In this document: piece after piece, positions 1 through 9,208 of the stretch | How the letters are laid out: each line of letters begins with the position of its first letter | How positions within the stretch are numbered: the first letter of the stretch is position 1 | From: Lachnospiraceae bacterium | GTDB lineage: Bacteria; Bacillota; Clostridia; Lachnospirales; Lachnospiraceae | Reading direction: 5' to 3' | Length of the DNA: 40,606 nucleotides | NCBI GenBank assembly: GCA_017399885.1 | Contig: JAFQAU010000178.1 | Location: 1 to 40,606, forward strand | The notes under the pieces: generated by a model | Databases searched by the model: none | Told to the model about the DNA's origin: nothing | The model's input: the letters and a program-made list of their open reading frames with translations, nothing else | Position numbers and translations under genes: made by a program

Positions 1-60
1 GTCACCCAAAAGCAAATCCAGAAGAAAGCCTAAGAAAAACGCTGATATATGATATTTCAT
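1..60 (-). CDS. cbiB: Adenosylcobinamide-phosphate synthase CbiB, N-terminal 20 codons (runs off window)
   Basis: Only the first 20 codons are inside the window. They start at an ATG at position 60 and read MKYHISAFFLGFLLDLLLGD. The pattern of a hydrophobic segment ending in LLDLLLGD is the usual opening of CbiB/CobD, an integral membrane protein that attaches the aminopropanol arm to adenosylcobyric acid. A GAGG ribosome site sits 6 bases upstream, within the end of cobC, and the two genes are 8 bases apart, so this is the next gene of the cobalamin operon. An ATG five bases upstream opens a different frame that does not look like CbiB. The call rests on a short match plus context. Confidence 0.7.
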   Translation of the reverse strand, partial: MKYHISAFFLGFLLDLLLGD

Positions 61-68
61 TCATTTCC

Positions 69-698
69 TCACAATCTATCTTGTCCTATTTTCTTAACAT
101 CTATCAATTGAGGATATCCCTGTATCTCGTTAAGCGTGCAGATATATCCCTGTCCATTGGCTACCTGAAAATTAAAATATTTACCACCGTAAAAAGTACT
201 CAGCAAAGACATGATGGTTCCACCATGTATCACTAACCCTGCTGTCATAGCACTGGTCATTTGATGCCGACTTTTCAGCTGTAACAACATTTTTTGAAAT
301 CCTTGTTTACATCGTTCTATAAAAACTTCTCTGCTCTCTCCATTTGGAAAAGGCAATGTGCCATTACTGTCAATCCACCTCTGATAGTATTCATTTGCCT
401 TTAATTCCATATAATTCTTTCCTTCAAAATCTCCAAAATCCATTTCTACCCATTCCGGTATCACTAAAATTTCTTGCTTAGGATAGAGTATCCGGGCAGT
501 TTGCATACAACGCTTCATAGGACTGGTAAAAAGATAATCGATAGAAGGATAGGCGTTTTTTGCTTCTTGTAATGCCCACTCTCCCTCCATGCTTAATCCT
601 TCATCTGTTCTACCAAGGTATCTATGCTCTTTATTGGAAGGCGTAGCACCATGACGAATCATCACTAATTTTATTTGATTCTCTGACCGATTCCACAT
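69..698 (-). CDS. cobC: Alpha-ribazole phosphatase CobC (histidine phosphatase family)
   Basis: This 209-residue protein is a histidine phosphatase. The phosphohistidine motif appears as MIRHGATPSN at residues 13-22, and the second active-site histidine lies in VIHGGTIMSLL in the C-terminal third. In the cobalamin pathway CobC removes the 5'-phosphate of alpha-ribazole phosphate or of adenosylcobalamin phosphate in the cytoplasm. The family also contains phosphoglycerate mutases and other phosphatases; the choice of CobC rests on its position between CobU-like, CobS and CbiB genes. The start overlaps the end of the upstream CobU-like gene by 28 bases, which fits translational coupling. The nearest good ribosome site, GAGGTGG, is about 10 bases from the ATG. 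A start at residue 13 cannot be excluded, but it would begin directly at the catalytic motif. Confidence 0.85.
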   Translation of the reverse strand: MWNRSENQIKLVMIRHGATPSNKEHRYLGRTDEGLSMEGEWALQEAKNAYPSIDYLFTSPMKRCMQTARILYPKQEILVIPEWVEMDFGDFEGKNYMELKANEYYQRWIDSNGTLPFPNGESREVFIERCKQGFQKMLLQLKSRHQMTSAMTAGLVIHGGTIMSLLSTFYGGKYFNFQVANGQGYICTLNEIQGYPQLIDVKKIGQDRL

Positions 699-1069
699 AT
701 CACTCGTACCACCTCATCTGCTTGCTCCGCCAGCTTTACCATAATTCTTCCTGTTCGCTCTCTGTATTCCCGTTCAAAACTGTCTATAGGCACAATTCCA
801 TTTCCAATCTCATCACTAATCACAATACAACCAGGAGCATTGCTTATAAATTCTAGTATTTCCTGCTCTGCATTCTTACCCTGCCTAATGCTTGCTCTCA
901 TCCACTCATGAAAGTGATTCACAATTACTGTTTTTCCATTGTCTTTTGACTCTTGTAATTGTTCTGCATTAGGAAGTTCACCATCTACAATACAAAAATC
1001 CGTTAACATATTCCCACCAAGCACATAATCCAATTTCCCTTGGAAGTATCCACCAATTACCAGCTTCAT
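671..1069 (-). CDS. Short CobU-like protein (cobinamide kinase/guanylyltransferase family)
   Basis: This 132-residue protein resembles a shortened CobU. Its C-terminal half carries SDEIGNGIVPIDSFEREYR followed by a GRI motif and an AEQADEV tail, which is the standard end of CobU. The N-terminal phosphate-binding loop is altered: GGYFQGKL at residues 6-13 keeps the Gly-x4-Gly-Lys pattern but has Leu where Ser or Thr should bind magnesium. The Arg-His segment that is guanylylated in full CobU is not recognisable. A normal 182-residue CobU is encoded two genes upstream, so this is a second, reduced copy. It may be a partner or regulatory subunit, or a GTPase-like protein with changed specificity; its activity cannot be read from the sequence. 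AGAGG lies 9 bases before the ATG. The stop overlaps the start of cobC. Confidence 0.75.
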   Translation of the reverse strand: MKLVIGGYFQGKLDYVLGGNMLTDFCIVDGELPNAEQLQESKDNGKTVIVNHFHEWMRASIRQGKNAEQEILEFISNAPGCIVISDEIGNGIVPIDSFEREYRERTGRIMVKLAEQADEVVRVICGIGQRIK

Positions 1070-1085
1070 CTAATATACCTCTATC

Positions 1086-1853
1086 TTACATCCATACTAT
1101 ATTAATTACTGCTACCGCAACCACCATACTACATTCACACAAAATCAAAAAATATCCTGCCGTATCCCCAGTAATTCCACCTAATTCTTTCTTACTGCGA
1201 TAATAGTAATAAACAAATGCACTAAGCGCTGCTATTACTACAATCATTCCGGCAAATAACGAACACCATAACATAAACAACATACATAATGTCCCTTGCA
1301 AATAAAGAGATACCTTCACAATATTCTTCCCCGCCTTGTTAGCAAAAGAATAAAGCAAGCCTTCCTTCTTGGCTAGCGGAAATGATACCACACTGATTCC
1401 ACTTAGACATCTGGATAAGAAAAATCCAGCACAAACAATCTGCAATAAATTCTTATCCCCTATTTCAGAAAAAGCTGCCATATACAATAATCCATAAACA
1501 CCTAACATAATAACTGCAAATGCGCCAATATGGGAATCTTTTAATATTTCCAATTTTTTCTCTGTAGGCTGATAAGAACCAAAAGCATCCATGGTATCCA
1601 TAAATCCATCCACATGAAATCCCCCTGTAATCAATAAAGGAATTGCTGTTCCTATCAATGTATAGCACAACAGACTAATTACATATTTTTCACAAATTAT
1701 TCCCCAAAAATAAACACAGCCACCGATCACCGCTCCTATCCACGGAAAAAAACAAAGCATATATTTCATATCCTCATCCTTCCACTGAAACTGTGGCATA
1801 GGAATTTTGGAATACATTGAAAATGCGATTATTATTGCTTTTACAATACGCAT
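1086..1853 (-). CDS. cobS: Adenosylcobinamide-GDP ribazoletransferase (cobalamin synthase) CobS
   Basis: CobS joins adenosylcobinamide-GDP to alpha-ribazole or its phosphate, the last assembly step of adenosylcobalamin, in the cytoplasmic membrane. The 255-residue length and several hydrophobic segments fit the family. The diagnostic acidic motifs are present: GGFHVDGFMDTMDA at about residues 77-90 and ILKDSHIGAF at about 103-112, which bind metal and substrate. The start ATG follows the cobU stop codon after one base, and the ribosome site GAAGGAAG lies inside the end of cobU, so the two genes are tightly coupled. A gap of 16 bases separates its stop from the next gene, the short CobU-like protein. 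Confidence 0.95.
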   Translation of the reverse strand: MRIVKAIIIAFSMYSKIPMPQFQWKDEDMKYMLCFFPWIGAVIGGCVYFWGIICEKYVISLLCYTLIGTAIPLLITGGFHVDGFMDTMDAFGSYQPTEKKLEILKDSHIGAFAVIMLGVYGLLYMAAFSEIGDKNLLQIVCAGFFLSRCLSGISVVSFPLAKKEGLLYSFANKAGKNIVKVSLYLQGTLCMLFMLWCSLFAGMIVVIAALSAFVYYYYRSKKELGGITGDTAGYFLILCECSMVVAVAVINIVWM

Positions 1854-1854
1854 A

Positions 1855-2403
1855 TTATCTTCCTTCTTTCACTATAATCGGAATTCCAACAACCACCTCA
1901 ATCACTTTATCTGCAATCTTAGCCAATTCCTGATTGATTTCCCCCATAGCCCTAATGTAATTCGTGGTTGTTTCATCATAAGTAATTCCGTCTTCAAACA
2001 CATTGTTCGTAACAATAATGAAATCCTTTATCGTTTTTAATAACTCTTCTATTCCACCAATAATACTTTTCTTTACCAATGCGCAGTTCCTTATCTGACC
2101 CGCACAGAACATCTCATTTGCCACCAAATTGGATATACACTCCAGTAAAGCAATATTTTCAACTGTGGTATTCTTTTCCATTTTATCCGCAACCTGATGA
2201 ATATCTGTTGACTGCTCAATAGTTATAAAACCTTTGCCTTGCCGCATTTTTTGATGCCTACAGACCCTTTCCTGCCCTTCCTCATCATATACCTGCATAG
2301 TGGCAATATAATATTTTCTATAATCTTTGGAAAGTTTCGTAATATAATCCTCTGCATAAGCAGACTTACCACTTCCGCTTCCTCCTGTAATCAATACCAA
2401 CAT
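1855..2403 (-). CDS. cobU: Bifunctional adenosylcobinamide kinase / guanylyltransferase CobU
   Basis: This is the full-length CobU of 182 residues. It phosphorylates adenosylcobinamide and then transfers GMP to give adenosylcobinamide-GDP, the substrate of CobS. The P-loop GGSGSGKS is at residues 7-14. The segment VCRHQKMRQGKGF around residue 50 supplies the histidine that carries GMP in characterised CobU proteins. The later acidic stretch LLECISNLVANEMF and the end IVTNNVFEDGI are in the expected places, although the usual VSNEVG motif is changed to VTNNVF. The ATG follows the cobT stop codon with no gap. The coexistence with the short CobU-like paralogue at 671-1069 is unusual. Confidence 0.93.
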   Translation of the reverse strand: MLVLITGGSGSGKSAYAEDYITKLSKDYRKYYIATMQVYDEEGQERVCRHQKMRQGKGFITIEQSTDIHQVADKMEKNTTVENIALLECISNLVANEMFCAGQIRNCALVKKSIIGGIEELLKTIKDFIIVTNNVFEDGITYDETTTNYIRAMGEINQELAKIADKVIEVVVGIPIIVKEGR

Positions 2404-3498
2404 TTAATTCAGCCTTTCATACTGCTCTATCCTCATATCATTAAAGGTTGTTTTTCCCTGATAGATACTTAGAGCCACATCCAATAATGCAAACATCATT
2501 ACTGCACCGGTCCCTTCACCTAATGCCAGATTTCCATCAATTACCGGCTCTAGCTCCAATTCCTTTGTAAGCATTGCGATAGCCGGCTCCTTTCCCTTAT
2601 GAGAAGGAATATAATACTCTTTTATTCCCGGAACCAATCGTTCTGCCAATAAAGCTGCTATCATACTAATGACTCCATCCAAAACAACAGGCAGATGACA
2701 CATTGCTCCACCAATACAAAGTCCCACAAGACCTGCAATATCAAAACCGCCTACTGTCTGGAGTACCGTTAAGGCATCTGCATGATACAAATCATATTTC
2801 TGAATTGCTTCTTCAATTACCTTCTGCTTCCTAGCAAGGCCGGTATCATTTAATCCGGCACCTCTTCCCGTTACTTTTTGTACTTCGCTCTTTAACAAAG
2901 CCGCAGCAATCGCACTGCTGGTCGTGGTATTGCCAATCCCCAATTCTCCAGTGGCAAGAATTTGGTATCCTCTGTTTTTACACCGGAATGCTATCTCTAT
3001 TCCTATCGCTATGGCACGGAGGGTTTCTGTTTCTGTCATAGCCGGCTCTTTCCTAAAATTTCTGGTACCACATCGTACTTTTCTAGAAATAACTCCCGCA
3101 ATAGATTCTTTTGAATTGATACCAATATCTATCGGAATGGTATCCGCTCCCACTGCCTTCGACATCTGCCCTACACAAGACTGCCCTTTTCCCATGGCTT
3201 TTGCAATCGCTACTGTAACCTCTTGCCCGGATTGACTAACCCCTTCCTCTACAATTCCATTATCCGCACACATAATGACTACAGCCTTCTTGGTAATATC
3301 AATTTCTTCCGTTCCTGTAATGGCACCTATCTTTGCAATAAGCGTTTCAAATTTTCCCATTCCATCTAAGGGTTTTGCAATGGCATCCCAATTCTTCAGT
3401 ACGTTTTTTTTGCATTTTTCATCCGGTTCATCAACCTTCAACTTTCTCAATTCTTCTCTTGTATAATCATTCCAGATGGGATTCTCCAAGCATTTCAT
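2404..3498 (-). CDS. cobT: Nicotinate-nucleotide--dimethylbenzimidazole phosphoribosyltransferase CobT
   Basis: CobT activates the lower-ligand base by exchanging it with nicotinate on nicotinate mononucleotide, giving alpha-ribazole phosphate for CobS. The 364-residue length is typical. Family motifs include PLDGMGKFE near residue 45, [16 protein letters not shown] in the middle, and GEGTGAVM near the C terminus, where Glu at about residue 328 corresponds to the catalytic base. The ATG lies 32 bases inside the end of cobQ in another frame, with GGAGG 6 bases upstream, so start choice is well supported. The lower-ligand base cannot be inferred: no BluB or bza genes for making dimethylbenzimidazole are visible in the window. 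Confidence 0.95.
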   Translation of the reverse strand: MKCLENPIWNDYTREELRKLKVDEPDEKCKKNVLKNWDAIAKPLDGMGKFETLIAKIGAITGTEEIDITKKAVVIMCADNGIVEEGVSQSGQEVTVAIAKAMGKGQSCVGQMSKAVGADTIPIDIGINSKESIAGVISRKVRCGTRNFRKEPAMTETETLRAIAIGIEIAFRCKNRGYQILATGELGIGNTTTSSAIAAALLKSEVQKVTGRGAGLNDTGLARKQKVIEEAIQKYDLYHADALTVLQTVGGFDIAGLVGLCIGGAMCHLPVVLDGVISMIAALLAERLVPGIKEYYIPSHKGKEPAIAMLTKELELEPVIDGNLALGEGTGAVMMFALLDVALSIYQGKTTFNDMRIEQYERLN

Positions 3499-4933
3499 AG
3501 ATTTCCTCCATATTCAGATACATACGCAGAGTATCTGCCAACTTGTCATACTGCTTATCTTTAAAAGTCTGATAATCCTCAAACTCTCCATTTTCTATCT
3601 CAATTCCCTTTTTCTCTGCAAGTGCCTGTACCATTGTATTTGCAATAATTCCTTCATCAAACAATCCATGCACATAGGAACCATAAATGTTTTCATTCAT
3701 GTCTGATGTCACTACAATCTTTTCTTCTGTCCCCGACCTTCCCATATGTATTTCATAGCCTTTGAAAGTACAATCAGAAAGTACATGGAACAGTCCTCTT
3801 AATCTTTCAATCTTGCCCTCAACCTGACAACGTTTTTTTTTTGCCTCCAGTATGGTTGACACGGGGAGTAATTCCATCCCTCGCATTTGTCCACCTTCTT
3901 CCACACCTTCCGGGTCAAAAATCTCCTGACCTAACATTTGGTAGCCACCACAAATTCCAAACACCGGAATATCTTCTGCCAACTTCTTAACAGCAGCTTC
4001 CAAGCCATTCTGACGCATCCACTTCAAATCACCCATGGTATTTTTACTTCCGGGCAAGAAAATCATATCCGGATGGTGTAATTCACTGATGGATGTCACA
4101 TATCGCACTGTCACTTCAGGCATTTGTTCAAAAACATTCAAATCCGTAAAATTGGAAATTCTGGGATATCGGATTACGGCAATATTAATTAAACCTTCGC
4201 TTTTTCTGTCAAACCTCTCCGTCAGACTGTCCTCATCCTCCAAAGACAACTCCATGTATGGGATAACTCCTACCACCGGAACATTCCCCTTTTCTTCCAG
4301 CATTTCAATTCCCGGATCAAGAATGGATTTATCTCCACGAAACTTATTAATAATAAGTCCCTTTACTCTCCTTTTTTCTTTTTCCTCAAGCAACATCAAA
4401 GTTCCTAAAAGCTGTGCAAACACCCCGCCTCTGTCAATATCTCCCACCAAAAGAACTGGTGCGTCCACCATTTCAGCCATTCCCATATTTACAATGTCAT
4501 TCTGTTTTAAATTAATTTCCGCCGGACTTCCTGCTCCTTCAATTACAATAATATCCGCATATTCTTCCAACTTTTTAAAAGCCTTTTTAATATCGGGAAT
4601 CAATTTCTTCTTAAAGGCAAAGTAATCTCTGGCACTCATATTCCTGAGTACCTCACCATTTACAATTACCTGTGAGCCTGTATGATTGGTAGGTTTTAAT
4701 AAAATAGGATTCATACATACCATCGGCGGGGTTCCTGCTGCTTCCGCCTGCATAACCTGCGCTCTACCCATTTCCAATCCTTCCGATGTAATAAAGGAAT
4801 TTAACGCCATATTCTGGGATTTAAAAGGAGCCACCCTAAACCCGTCCTGTTTAAAAATTCTACACAAACCGGCTACCAGAAGGCTTTTTCCTGCATTAGA
4901 CATAGTTCCCTGTACCATGATTACCTTTGCCAT
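3467..4933 (-). CDS. cobQ: Cobyric acid synthase CobQ (CbiP)
   Basis: This glutamine-dependent amidotransferase amidates four carboxylates of adenosylcobyrinic acid a,c-diamide to make cobyric acid. The 488-residue protein has an N-terminal DTBS-like ATP-binding domain starting [14 protein letters not shown], with the MNPILLKP and [13 protein letters not shown] segments typical of the family. A C-terminal class I glutaminase-like domain carries the nucleophile Cys328 in [11 protein letters not shown] and the histidine in SYVHGLFD near residue 420. It lies 25 bases after the ABC ATPase gene and overlaps cobT by 32 bases. Its presence implies that the cell can start from cobyrinic acid a,c-diamide; corrin ring genes are not in this window and may lie left of position 1. 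Confidence 0.96.
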   Translation of the reverse strand: MAKVIMVQGTMSNAGKSLLVAGLCRIFKQDGFRVAPFKSQNMALNSFITSEGLEMGRAQVMQAEAAGTPPMVCMNPILLKPTNHTGSQVIVNGEVLRNMSARDYFAFKKKLIPDIKKAFKKLEEYADIIVIEGAGSPAEINLKQNDIVNMGMAEMVDAPVLLVGDIDRGGVFAQLLGTLMLLEEKEKRRVKGLIINKFRGDKSILDPGIEMLEEKGNVPVVGVIPYMELSLEDEDSLTERFDRKSEGLINIAVIRYPRISNFTDLNVFEQMPEVTVRYVTSISELHHPDMIFLPGSKNTMGDLKWMRQNGLEAAVKKLAEDIPVFGICGGYQMLGQEIFDPEGVEEGGQMRGMELLPVSTILEAKKKRCQVEGKIERLRGLFHVLSDCTFKGYEIHMGRSGTEEKIVVTSDMNENIYGSYVHGLFDEGIIANTMVQALAEKKGIEIENGEFEDYQTFKDKQYDKLADTLRMYLNMEEIYEMLGESHLE

Positions 4934-4958
4934 AGATTCTTCATGCCTTTCTTCATCA

Positions 4959-6062
4959 TTAACAATTCATTTCTATTTCCTTACCGGATTCTTTTGCAAA
5001 TTCCAACAATTCCATATTTGCCTGCTCCAATGTTCCAAAAGTTTCTTTACAGCAGATAATTTTATCACAGGCAGCCAACCTCTTTCGTGCCTTACGTATT
5101 TGTTCTTCCGTAATTGGCTCAAATGCCTCTGTAACAATTACATCTGTTGCCAGTACCCTTGCTACCGGATAGTCCAAATCATTTTGTGGTAAAATACCTG
5201 TTATAAAAGGAACGCCTTGTCTTTGTAATCTGCGGTATACATTTCTTCCGGTTCCACCACTCGCTATAACAAATACCTTTACTTCCCCTTTTGCAGGTTC
5301 TAATTCCATGCTTCCGTTCTCTTCATCAAAACTACCTGATTCTATAGAAAACAGCTTTGATATGTATCCCTGCTCAAAAACATCCTCCGGTTTTCCAAAA
5401 CGATCTACACGCTTTCCATCAATGCACAAAATTTTGTCAGATACTCTTTCTGCCAGATCTAATTCATGAAGAGACATAATTACTGTCAATCCCTTTTTCT
5501 TCCTCATTTCCTGTAAAATAGAGAGAAATTCCAGCTTATACTTTACATCCAGATAAGAGGTCGGTTCGTCTAAAATAATGATTTCCGGCTCCTGGCAAAT
5601 CGCTCTGGCAAGCATCACACGCTGCCTCTGCCCGTCACTAATGCGAGTAAAGTCCTGTTCCTTAATGGCAGTCACATGCACCAGCTCCATTGCTTCTTTT
5701 ACTACATGACGATCCGACTCAGACAAAATACCAAATCGTCCGGTATAAGGATATCTTCCGGTTGCCACCACATCTTCACAAGTCATCATTTCCGTTCGTA
5801 GTCTCTCCGTCAACACCACTGCCATATTCTGTGACAACTCTGTCCCCGACATATTTTCCACACTCTGCTCATCCAGATAAATTGTTCCGGCAATGAGTGC
5901 TAATTGCTTTGCAATGCTTTTTAAAACCGTGGATTTTCCCGCACCATTAGGACCTATCAGAGTCAATATTTCACCTTTTTCTAAACCAATTTCAATATCT
6001 TTAATAATTGGCTTATTATGATAACCTACACTTAAACTCTCTGTCTTGAAATAATATTTCAC
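4959..6062 (-). CDS. ABC transporter ATPase (cobalamin/iron-siderophore type) with extra C-terminal domain
   Basis: The first 250 residues form an ABC ATPase of the BtuD/FepC type that powers uptake through the adjacent permease. Walker A is GPNGAGKST at about residues 37-45, the signature is ISDGQRQR near 140, Walker B is [12 protein letters not shown] near 160-171, and the switch histidine is in MSLHELD. A further domain of about 105 residues follows, beginning [19 protein letters not shown]; it looks like a Rossmann-type alpha/beta fold and is absent from ordinary BtuD. I chose the GTG at 6062, which overlaps the permease stop (TAG) by one base and is preceded by GGGAGAAGG. A GTG at 6101 would add 13 residues but lacks a well-placed ribosome site. 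Substrate specificity is inferred from the cobalamin operon and its riboswitch. Confidence 0.9.
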   Translation of the reverse strand: MKYYFKTESLSVGYHNKPIIKDIEIGLEKGEILTLIGPNGAGKSTVLKSIAKQLALIAGTIYLDEQSVENMSGTELSQNMAVVLTERLRTEMMTCEDVVATGRYPYTGRFGILSESDRHVVKEAMELVHVTAIKEQDFTRISDGQRQRVMLARAICQEPEIIILDEPTSYLDVKYKLEFLSILQEMRKKKGLTVIMSLHELDLAERVSDKILCIDGKRVDRFGKPEDVFEQGYISKLFSIESGSFDEENGSMELEPAKGEVKVFVIASGGTGRNVYRRLQRQGVPFITGILPQNDLDYPVARVLATDVIVTEAFEPITEEQIRKARKRLAACDKIICCKETFGTLEQANMELLEFAKESGKEIEMNC

Positions 6063-7078
6063 TATGCCACCTTCTCCCTGCTTCGCCTTATCATAACCCA
6101 CAGCACTACCGGGGCTCCAAACACCGCTGTAACAGTACTGATACTAAGTTCTGTTGGAGCAAACATGGTTCTTGCCAACAAATCACAGAACAAGCAAAAT
6201 ACACTTCCGCCAAGGAAACAAGCTGGTATCATTAGAATCGGCTTTGCACTTCCCAAAAGGCTTTTTACCAAATGAGGTACTGCAACTCCTACAAAGGAAA
6301 TGGGACCTGCAAATGCTACAATACAAGCAGACAAAATACTGGATAAAATGACCAATGCCACCCTAAGAACCCTAATATTCACTCCCATATTTTGTGCATA
6401 AGATTCTCCTAACTGATAGGCATCAAGTGGCTTTGCCATAAAAAAGACAATAACAAATGTTAGTGCTATCACTACTGCCATAACAAGCACATTGTCCCAT
6501 GTCATTCCGGAAAAGCTACCTCTTGACCAATTGTGCAAATTTACAATTTCTGCATCATTTGCAAAGGTCACTACCAACTCTGTAACAGCCGAACAAATAT
6601 AACCAATCATCACACCACTTACTACCAGCATGGACATATTCTTCACCTTACGGGACATCAAAAGAACAAATCCCATGGATATCATAGCCCCCAGAAAAGC
6701 CGCGGCAATCAATGTCACAGAACTGACTCTGATAGCCTGTCCCATCAAAAATACCATAACAAGTGCTACAACCATTTTGGCTCCTGAAGAAATTCCTAAC
6801 ACAAAAGGTCCAACTATAGAATTGTGAAAAAAGGTCTGTAATAAATATCCTGCCAAAGCCAATGCTCCACCCAAAATCATTGCAGCCATGGTTCTGGGCA
6901 TTCGAATATCCCACAAGATTCTGCTATTGTTGATTTGCTGACCACCTATAGATACCATGATATCTTCCAAAGAAATTTTCACAGTTCCAATACACACATT
7001 CATGGCTACAAAAACAAGTACACTAATGCCAAGCAAAAGAAATGCAATGACATACCTTATTTTCCTACTATGCTGCAT
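6062..7078 (-). CDS. FecCD/BtuC-family ABC transporter permease
   Basis: This 338-residue integral membrane protein belongs to the FecCD/BtuC family and should form the homodimeric channel of the importer. The family signature is clear: RMPRTMAAMILGGALALAGY near residue 60, followed by NSIVGPFVLGISSGA. Around nine or ten hydrophobic helices are visible, as is the cytoplasmic coupling segment FAGPISFVGVAVPHLVKSLL, which contacts the ATPase. The ATG has a strong GAGGAGG ribosome site 7 bases upstream and lies 12 bases after the binding-protein gene. Family members carry cobalamin, cobinamide, heme or ferric siderophores; riboswitch control and the cob genes favour a corrinoid, but heme-like tetrapyrroles remain possible. 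Confidence 0.93.
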   Translation of the reverse strand: MQHSRKIRYVIAFLLLGISVLVFVAMNVCIGTVKISLEDIMVSIGGQQINNSRILWDIRMPRTMAAMILGGALALAGYLLQTFFHNSIVGPFVLGISSGAKMVVALVMVFLMGQAIRVSSVTLIAAAFLGAMISMGFVLLMSRKVKNMSMLVVSGVMIGYICSAVTELVVTFANDAEIVNLHNWSRGSFSGMTWDNVLVMAVVIALTFVIVFFMAKPLDAYQLGESYAQNMGVNIRVLRVALVILSSILSACIVAFAGPISFVGVAVPHLVKSLLGSAKPILMIPACFLGGSVFCLFCDLLARTMFAPTELSISTVTAVFGAPVVLWVMIRRSREKVA

Positions 7079-7090
7079 ATAATGCCTCCT

Positions 7091-8296
7091 CTACTCTAAG
7101 CGGAACAAATATTCCATTTCTGCTTCATCTTCACCTTGAAGCATGGAATGTATCTCTTCAATCAAATAGCCAATGGACATAGACTGCTGATACATATCAT
7201 TGGTGGTACACCATACATTACCATTCTGTACTGCTTTAAAATCTTTCAACACAGTACATTTATCCAGCAATTCTTCTATGGAATTCACCCCACCATCAAT
7301 AGAACTGTTGTAAATGATATAATCCACGTCCTTTGCACTGTTATAGAACTCTTCTACCTGCATATTCATGGTAGAGCGGCTTGACTCCGGATCACCTAAA
7401 TTCTCAAATATATACTTGCCACCTGCCAATTCAATCATTTTAGGTACATAGTCTGTACTTTGTCTTACCTGTACCAAACCATTGGACGTAATAAAGAAAA
7501 AAGCAACCGTCTGATCTGTTTTTTCATCCGCGGTTACTTTTTCCAAAATAGCCGCTTGTTTTACAAATGCTTCTTCTGCCTCAGCTTCTTTGCCTACCAA
7601 TGCTCCAAAAAATTTAATCCATTCCACTCTACCAAGAGGATGAGATTCATAACTGGAATACTCTATCATGACCGCTATCCCAAAATCCTCCATCATTTCA
7701 ATTACCTCTGGCGAATGAGAAATCATCGTATTCTCGATGGCAAGAGAACAATTCTCAGAAACAATTAACTCATAATCCGGTTTATTGTATTTTCCGGCAT
7801 ATAACATATTCCCATTAGCCATAGCTTCATTTGCAGCTTCAATATACCAATTACCTTCCTTTTGTCCCGAAAGTCTGATAGTATCAACTGCATCCAAGGA
7901 GTCAAACATATCCATTGCCGCAGTTGCCACCAAATACAGGTTTTCTATAGGCTGTTGCATTATGTACACATCCTCTTCTAAATCTTCCGGAACCGATTTT
8001 CCTTCCGGGACAACCAAAAGTTTTGTACCATCCTTTACCGTTAAAAGTTTGTATCCGCCGACATAATAGTCCACGGAGAAATTCTCTGCATATTTCAATT
8101 CCATGCTGCTTTCATATACAAGCTTTTCATTATTCTCTTCCGTGTTTTCTGTTTGTTCCAATACCGTGAAATTCTCACTTGTATCGGATGAAGTATTTTT
8201 TACAGAATCGGAAGAAGGACTGCCACAGCTACACAGCCCAAGCAGTCCCATCAAAAGTAAACAGCATATTGTTATTATCTTTTTTCTTCCTGTCAT
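7091..8296 (-). CDS. Substrate-binding lipoprotein of the corrinoid/iron-siderophore ABC importer
   Basis: The 401-residue protein begins with a lipoprotein signal: a charged start, a hydrophobic run and the lipobox LGLCSC (lipidated Cys at 22 or 24). A linker of about 40 residues rich in Ser, Thr, Asn and Glu follows, then a class III periplasmic-binding-protein fold. The segment GIAVMIEYSSYESHPLGRVE, followed by FFGALVGKEAEAE and the long interdomain helix, is characteristic of the BtuF/FhuD/FepB group. It should be anchored on the outer face of the membrane and deliver substrate to the permease encoded next. AGAGG lies upstream of the ATG. Ligand identity is inferred from the cobalamin operon only. 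Confidence 0.9.
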   Translation of the reverse strand: MTGRKKIITICCLLLMGLLGLCSCGSPSSDSVKNTSSDTSENFTVLEQTENTEENNEKLVYESSMELKYAENFSVDYYVGGYKLLTVKDGTKLLVVPEGKSVPEDLEEDVYIMQQPIENLYLVATAAMDMFDSLDAVDTIRLSGQKEGNWYIEAANEAMANGNMLYAGKYNKPDYELIVSENCSLAIENTMISHSPEVIEMMEDFGIAVMIEYSSYESHPLGRVEWIKFFGALVGKEAEAEEAFVKQAAILEKVTADEKTDQTVAFFFITSNGLVQVRQSTDYVPKMIELAGGKYIFENLGDPESSRSTMNMQVEEFYNSAKDVDYIIYNSSIDGGVNSIEELLDKCTVLKDFKAVQNGNVWCTTNDMYQQSMSIGYLIEEIHSMLQGEDEAEMEYLFRLE

Positions 8297-8308
8297 TTAT
8301 CCATCCTC

Positions 8309-9196
8309 TTATTTAACCGCCTCTATTGTATCCGAGCAAAAAGTAATTGAATACTCTATCTCATGCGGTCTACTCATTGCCACAGTATCACCTATAACAC
8401 TTATCGCTTCATCAAAAACTGTAACAGGAATTTCAAATACCGAATCTCCTTCTTTGTTAACAGGTAGATATTTTTCATCTCCAACAATCATATAATCATA
8501 ATACGGACTACTCCACTTCAAAGTAGCAATTACCGCATTACCTGATACCGTAATAAAAGCTGGCGATAAAATCTCAGCCTTTCCACTCCCACCTTCAAAG
8601 ATAATATCAATTGCATAACTGCCATCTTCTAAATCTATCTGTGTTTCCTTAACATTCACTATGGATGTATCTGCGGAATCTAAAGGCTGTGGATTAGAAA
8701 CAACTACTTTATGGTCATACCATTTTCCTTTTTTTCCAATTAAAGCAACATCAAATTCCTCTCCAATTATCGGAACAGGGATATCAAAACCATATACCTC
8801 ATCTGTCCATCCATCACTATAAGTAACACTATCCACCGTCGGTTCTAAAAGTATGGCATTTTCTTTCTTGGCATCCTCCGAAAGTCCCGGATAGAGGTTT
8901 ACAATATTCTGAGAACCAAGTGAAACATGAATTGTCATTTTCCCATCTTCCACTGTTAACGTTCCTTTACCATCATGGGCTTCATTTACTCGAAACATGG
9001 AACTGTCGGTATTAAACTCCGCCATATAAATTCCATCCGGCAGTACGTTTTCTTCTACTTCTGTTACTAGTTCTGTGTAAACAGCAGATCCGGTAACAGA
9101 AGCAGACTCCCTTTCACTGTCCTTATCGGAACATCCTCCAAATATAATACTTGTTAATATCAGTATTCCTATTATCAAAATGTGCTTTTTCTTCAT
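8309..9196 (-). CDS. Lipoprotein with two related beta-sandwich (NEAT-like) domains
   Basis: The 295-residue product is a lipoprotein: MKKK, a hydrophobic helix, then FGGC with the lipidated Cys at 22. Two domains of about 115 residues follow. Each begins with a DG-x-Y strand (DGIYMAEFNTDSSMFRV and DGSYAIDIIFEGGSG) and ends with a V-[YF]-x-[IF]-P-V segment (VYGFDIPVPII and VFEIPVTVFD) and a terminal strand. This layout resembles NEAT-type heme-binding domains and related extracellular beta-sandwiches, but I cannot confirm the family. It lies 13 bases after the chelatase gene and 13 bases before the binding-protein gene, so it is co-transcribed with them. A role in capturing tetrapyrrole or corrinoid at the cell surface is an inference from context. 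Confidence 0.7.
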   Translation of the reverse strand: MKKKHILIIGILILTSIIFGGCSDKDSERESASVTGSAVYTELVTEVEENVLPDGIYMAEFNTDSSMFRVNEAHDGKGTLTVEDGKMTIHVSLGSQNIVNLYPGLSEDAKKENAILLEPTVDSVTYSDGWTDEVYGFDIPVPIIGEEFDVALIGKKGKWYDHKVVVSNPQPLDSADTSIVNVKETQIDLEDGSYAIDIIFEGGSGKAEILSPAFITVSGNAVIATLKWSSPYYDYMIVGDEKYLPVNKEGDSVFEIPVTVFDEAISVIGDTVAMSRPHEIEYSITFCSDTIEAVK

Positions 9197-9208
9197 ACTA
9201 CATCCCTA

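Noticed and set aside
4035..4625. 196-codon open frame on the plus strand, antisense to cobQ
   Set aside because: It lies wholly opposite a well-supported cobQ gene, has no ribosome site, and its product is a low-complexity Ser/Ile/Phe-rich mirror of the coding strand.
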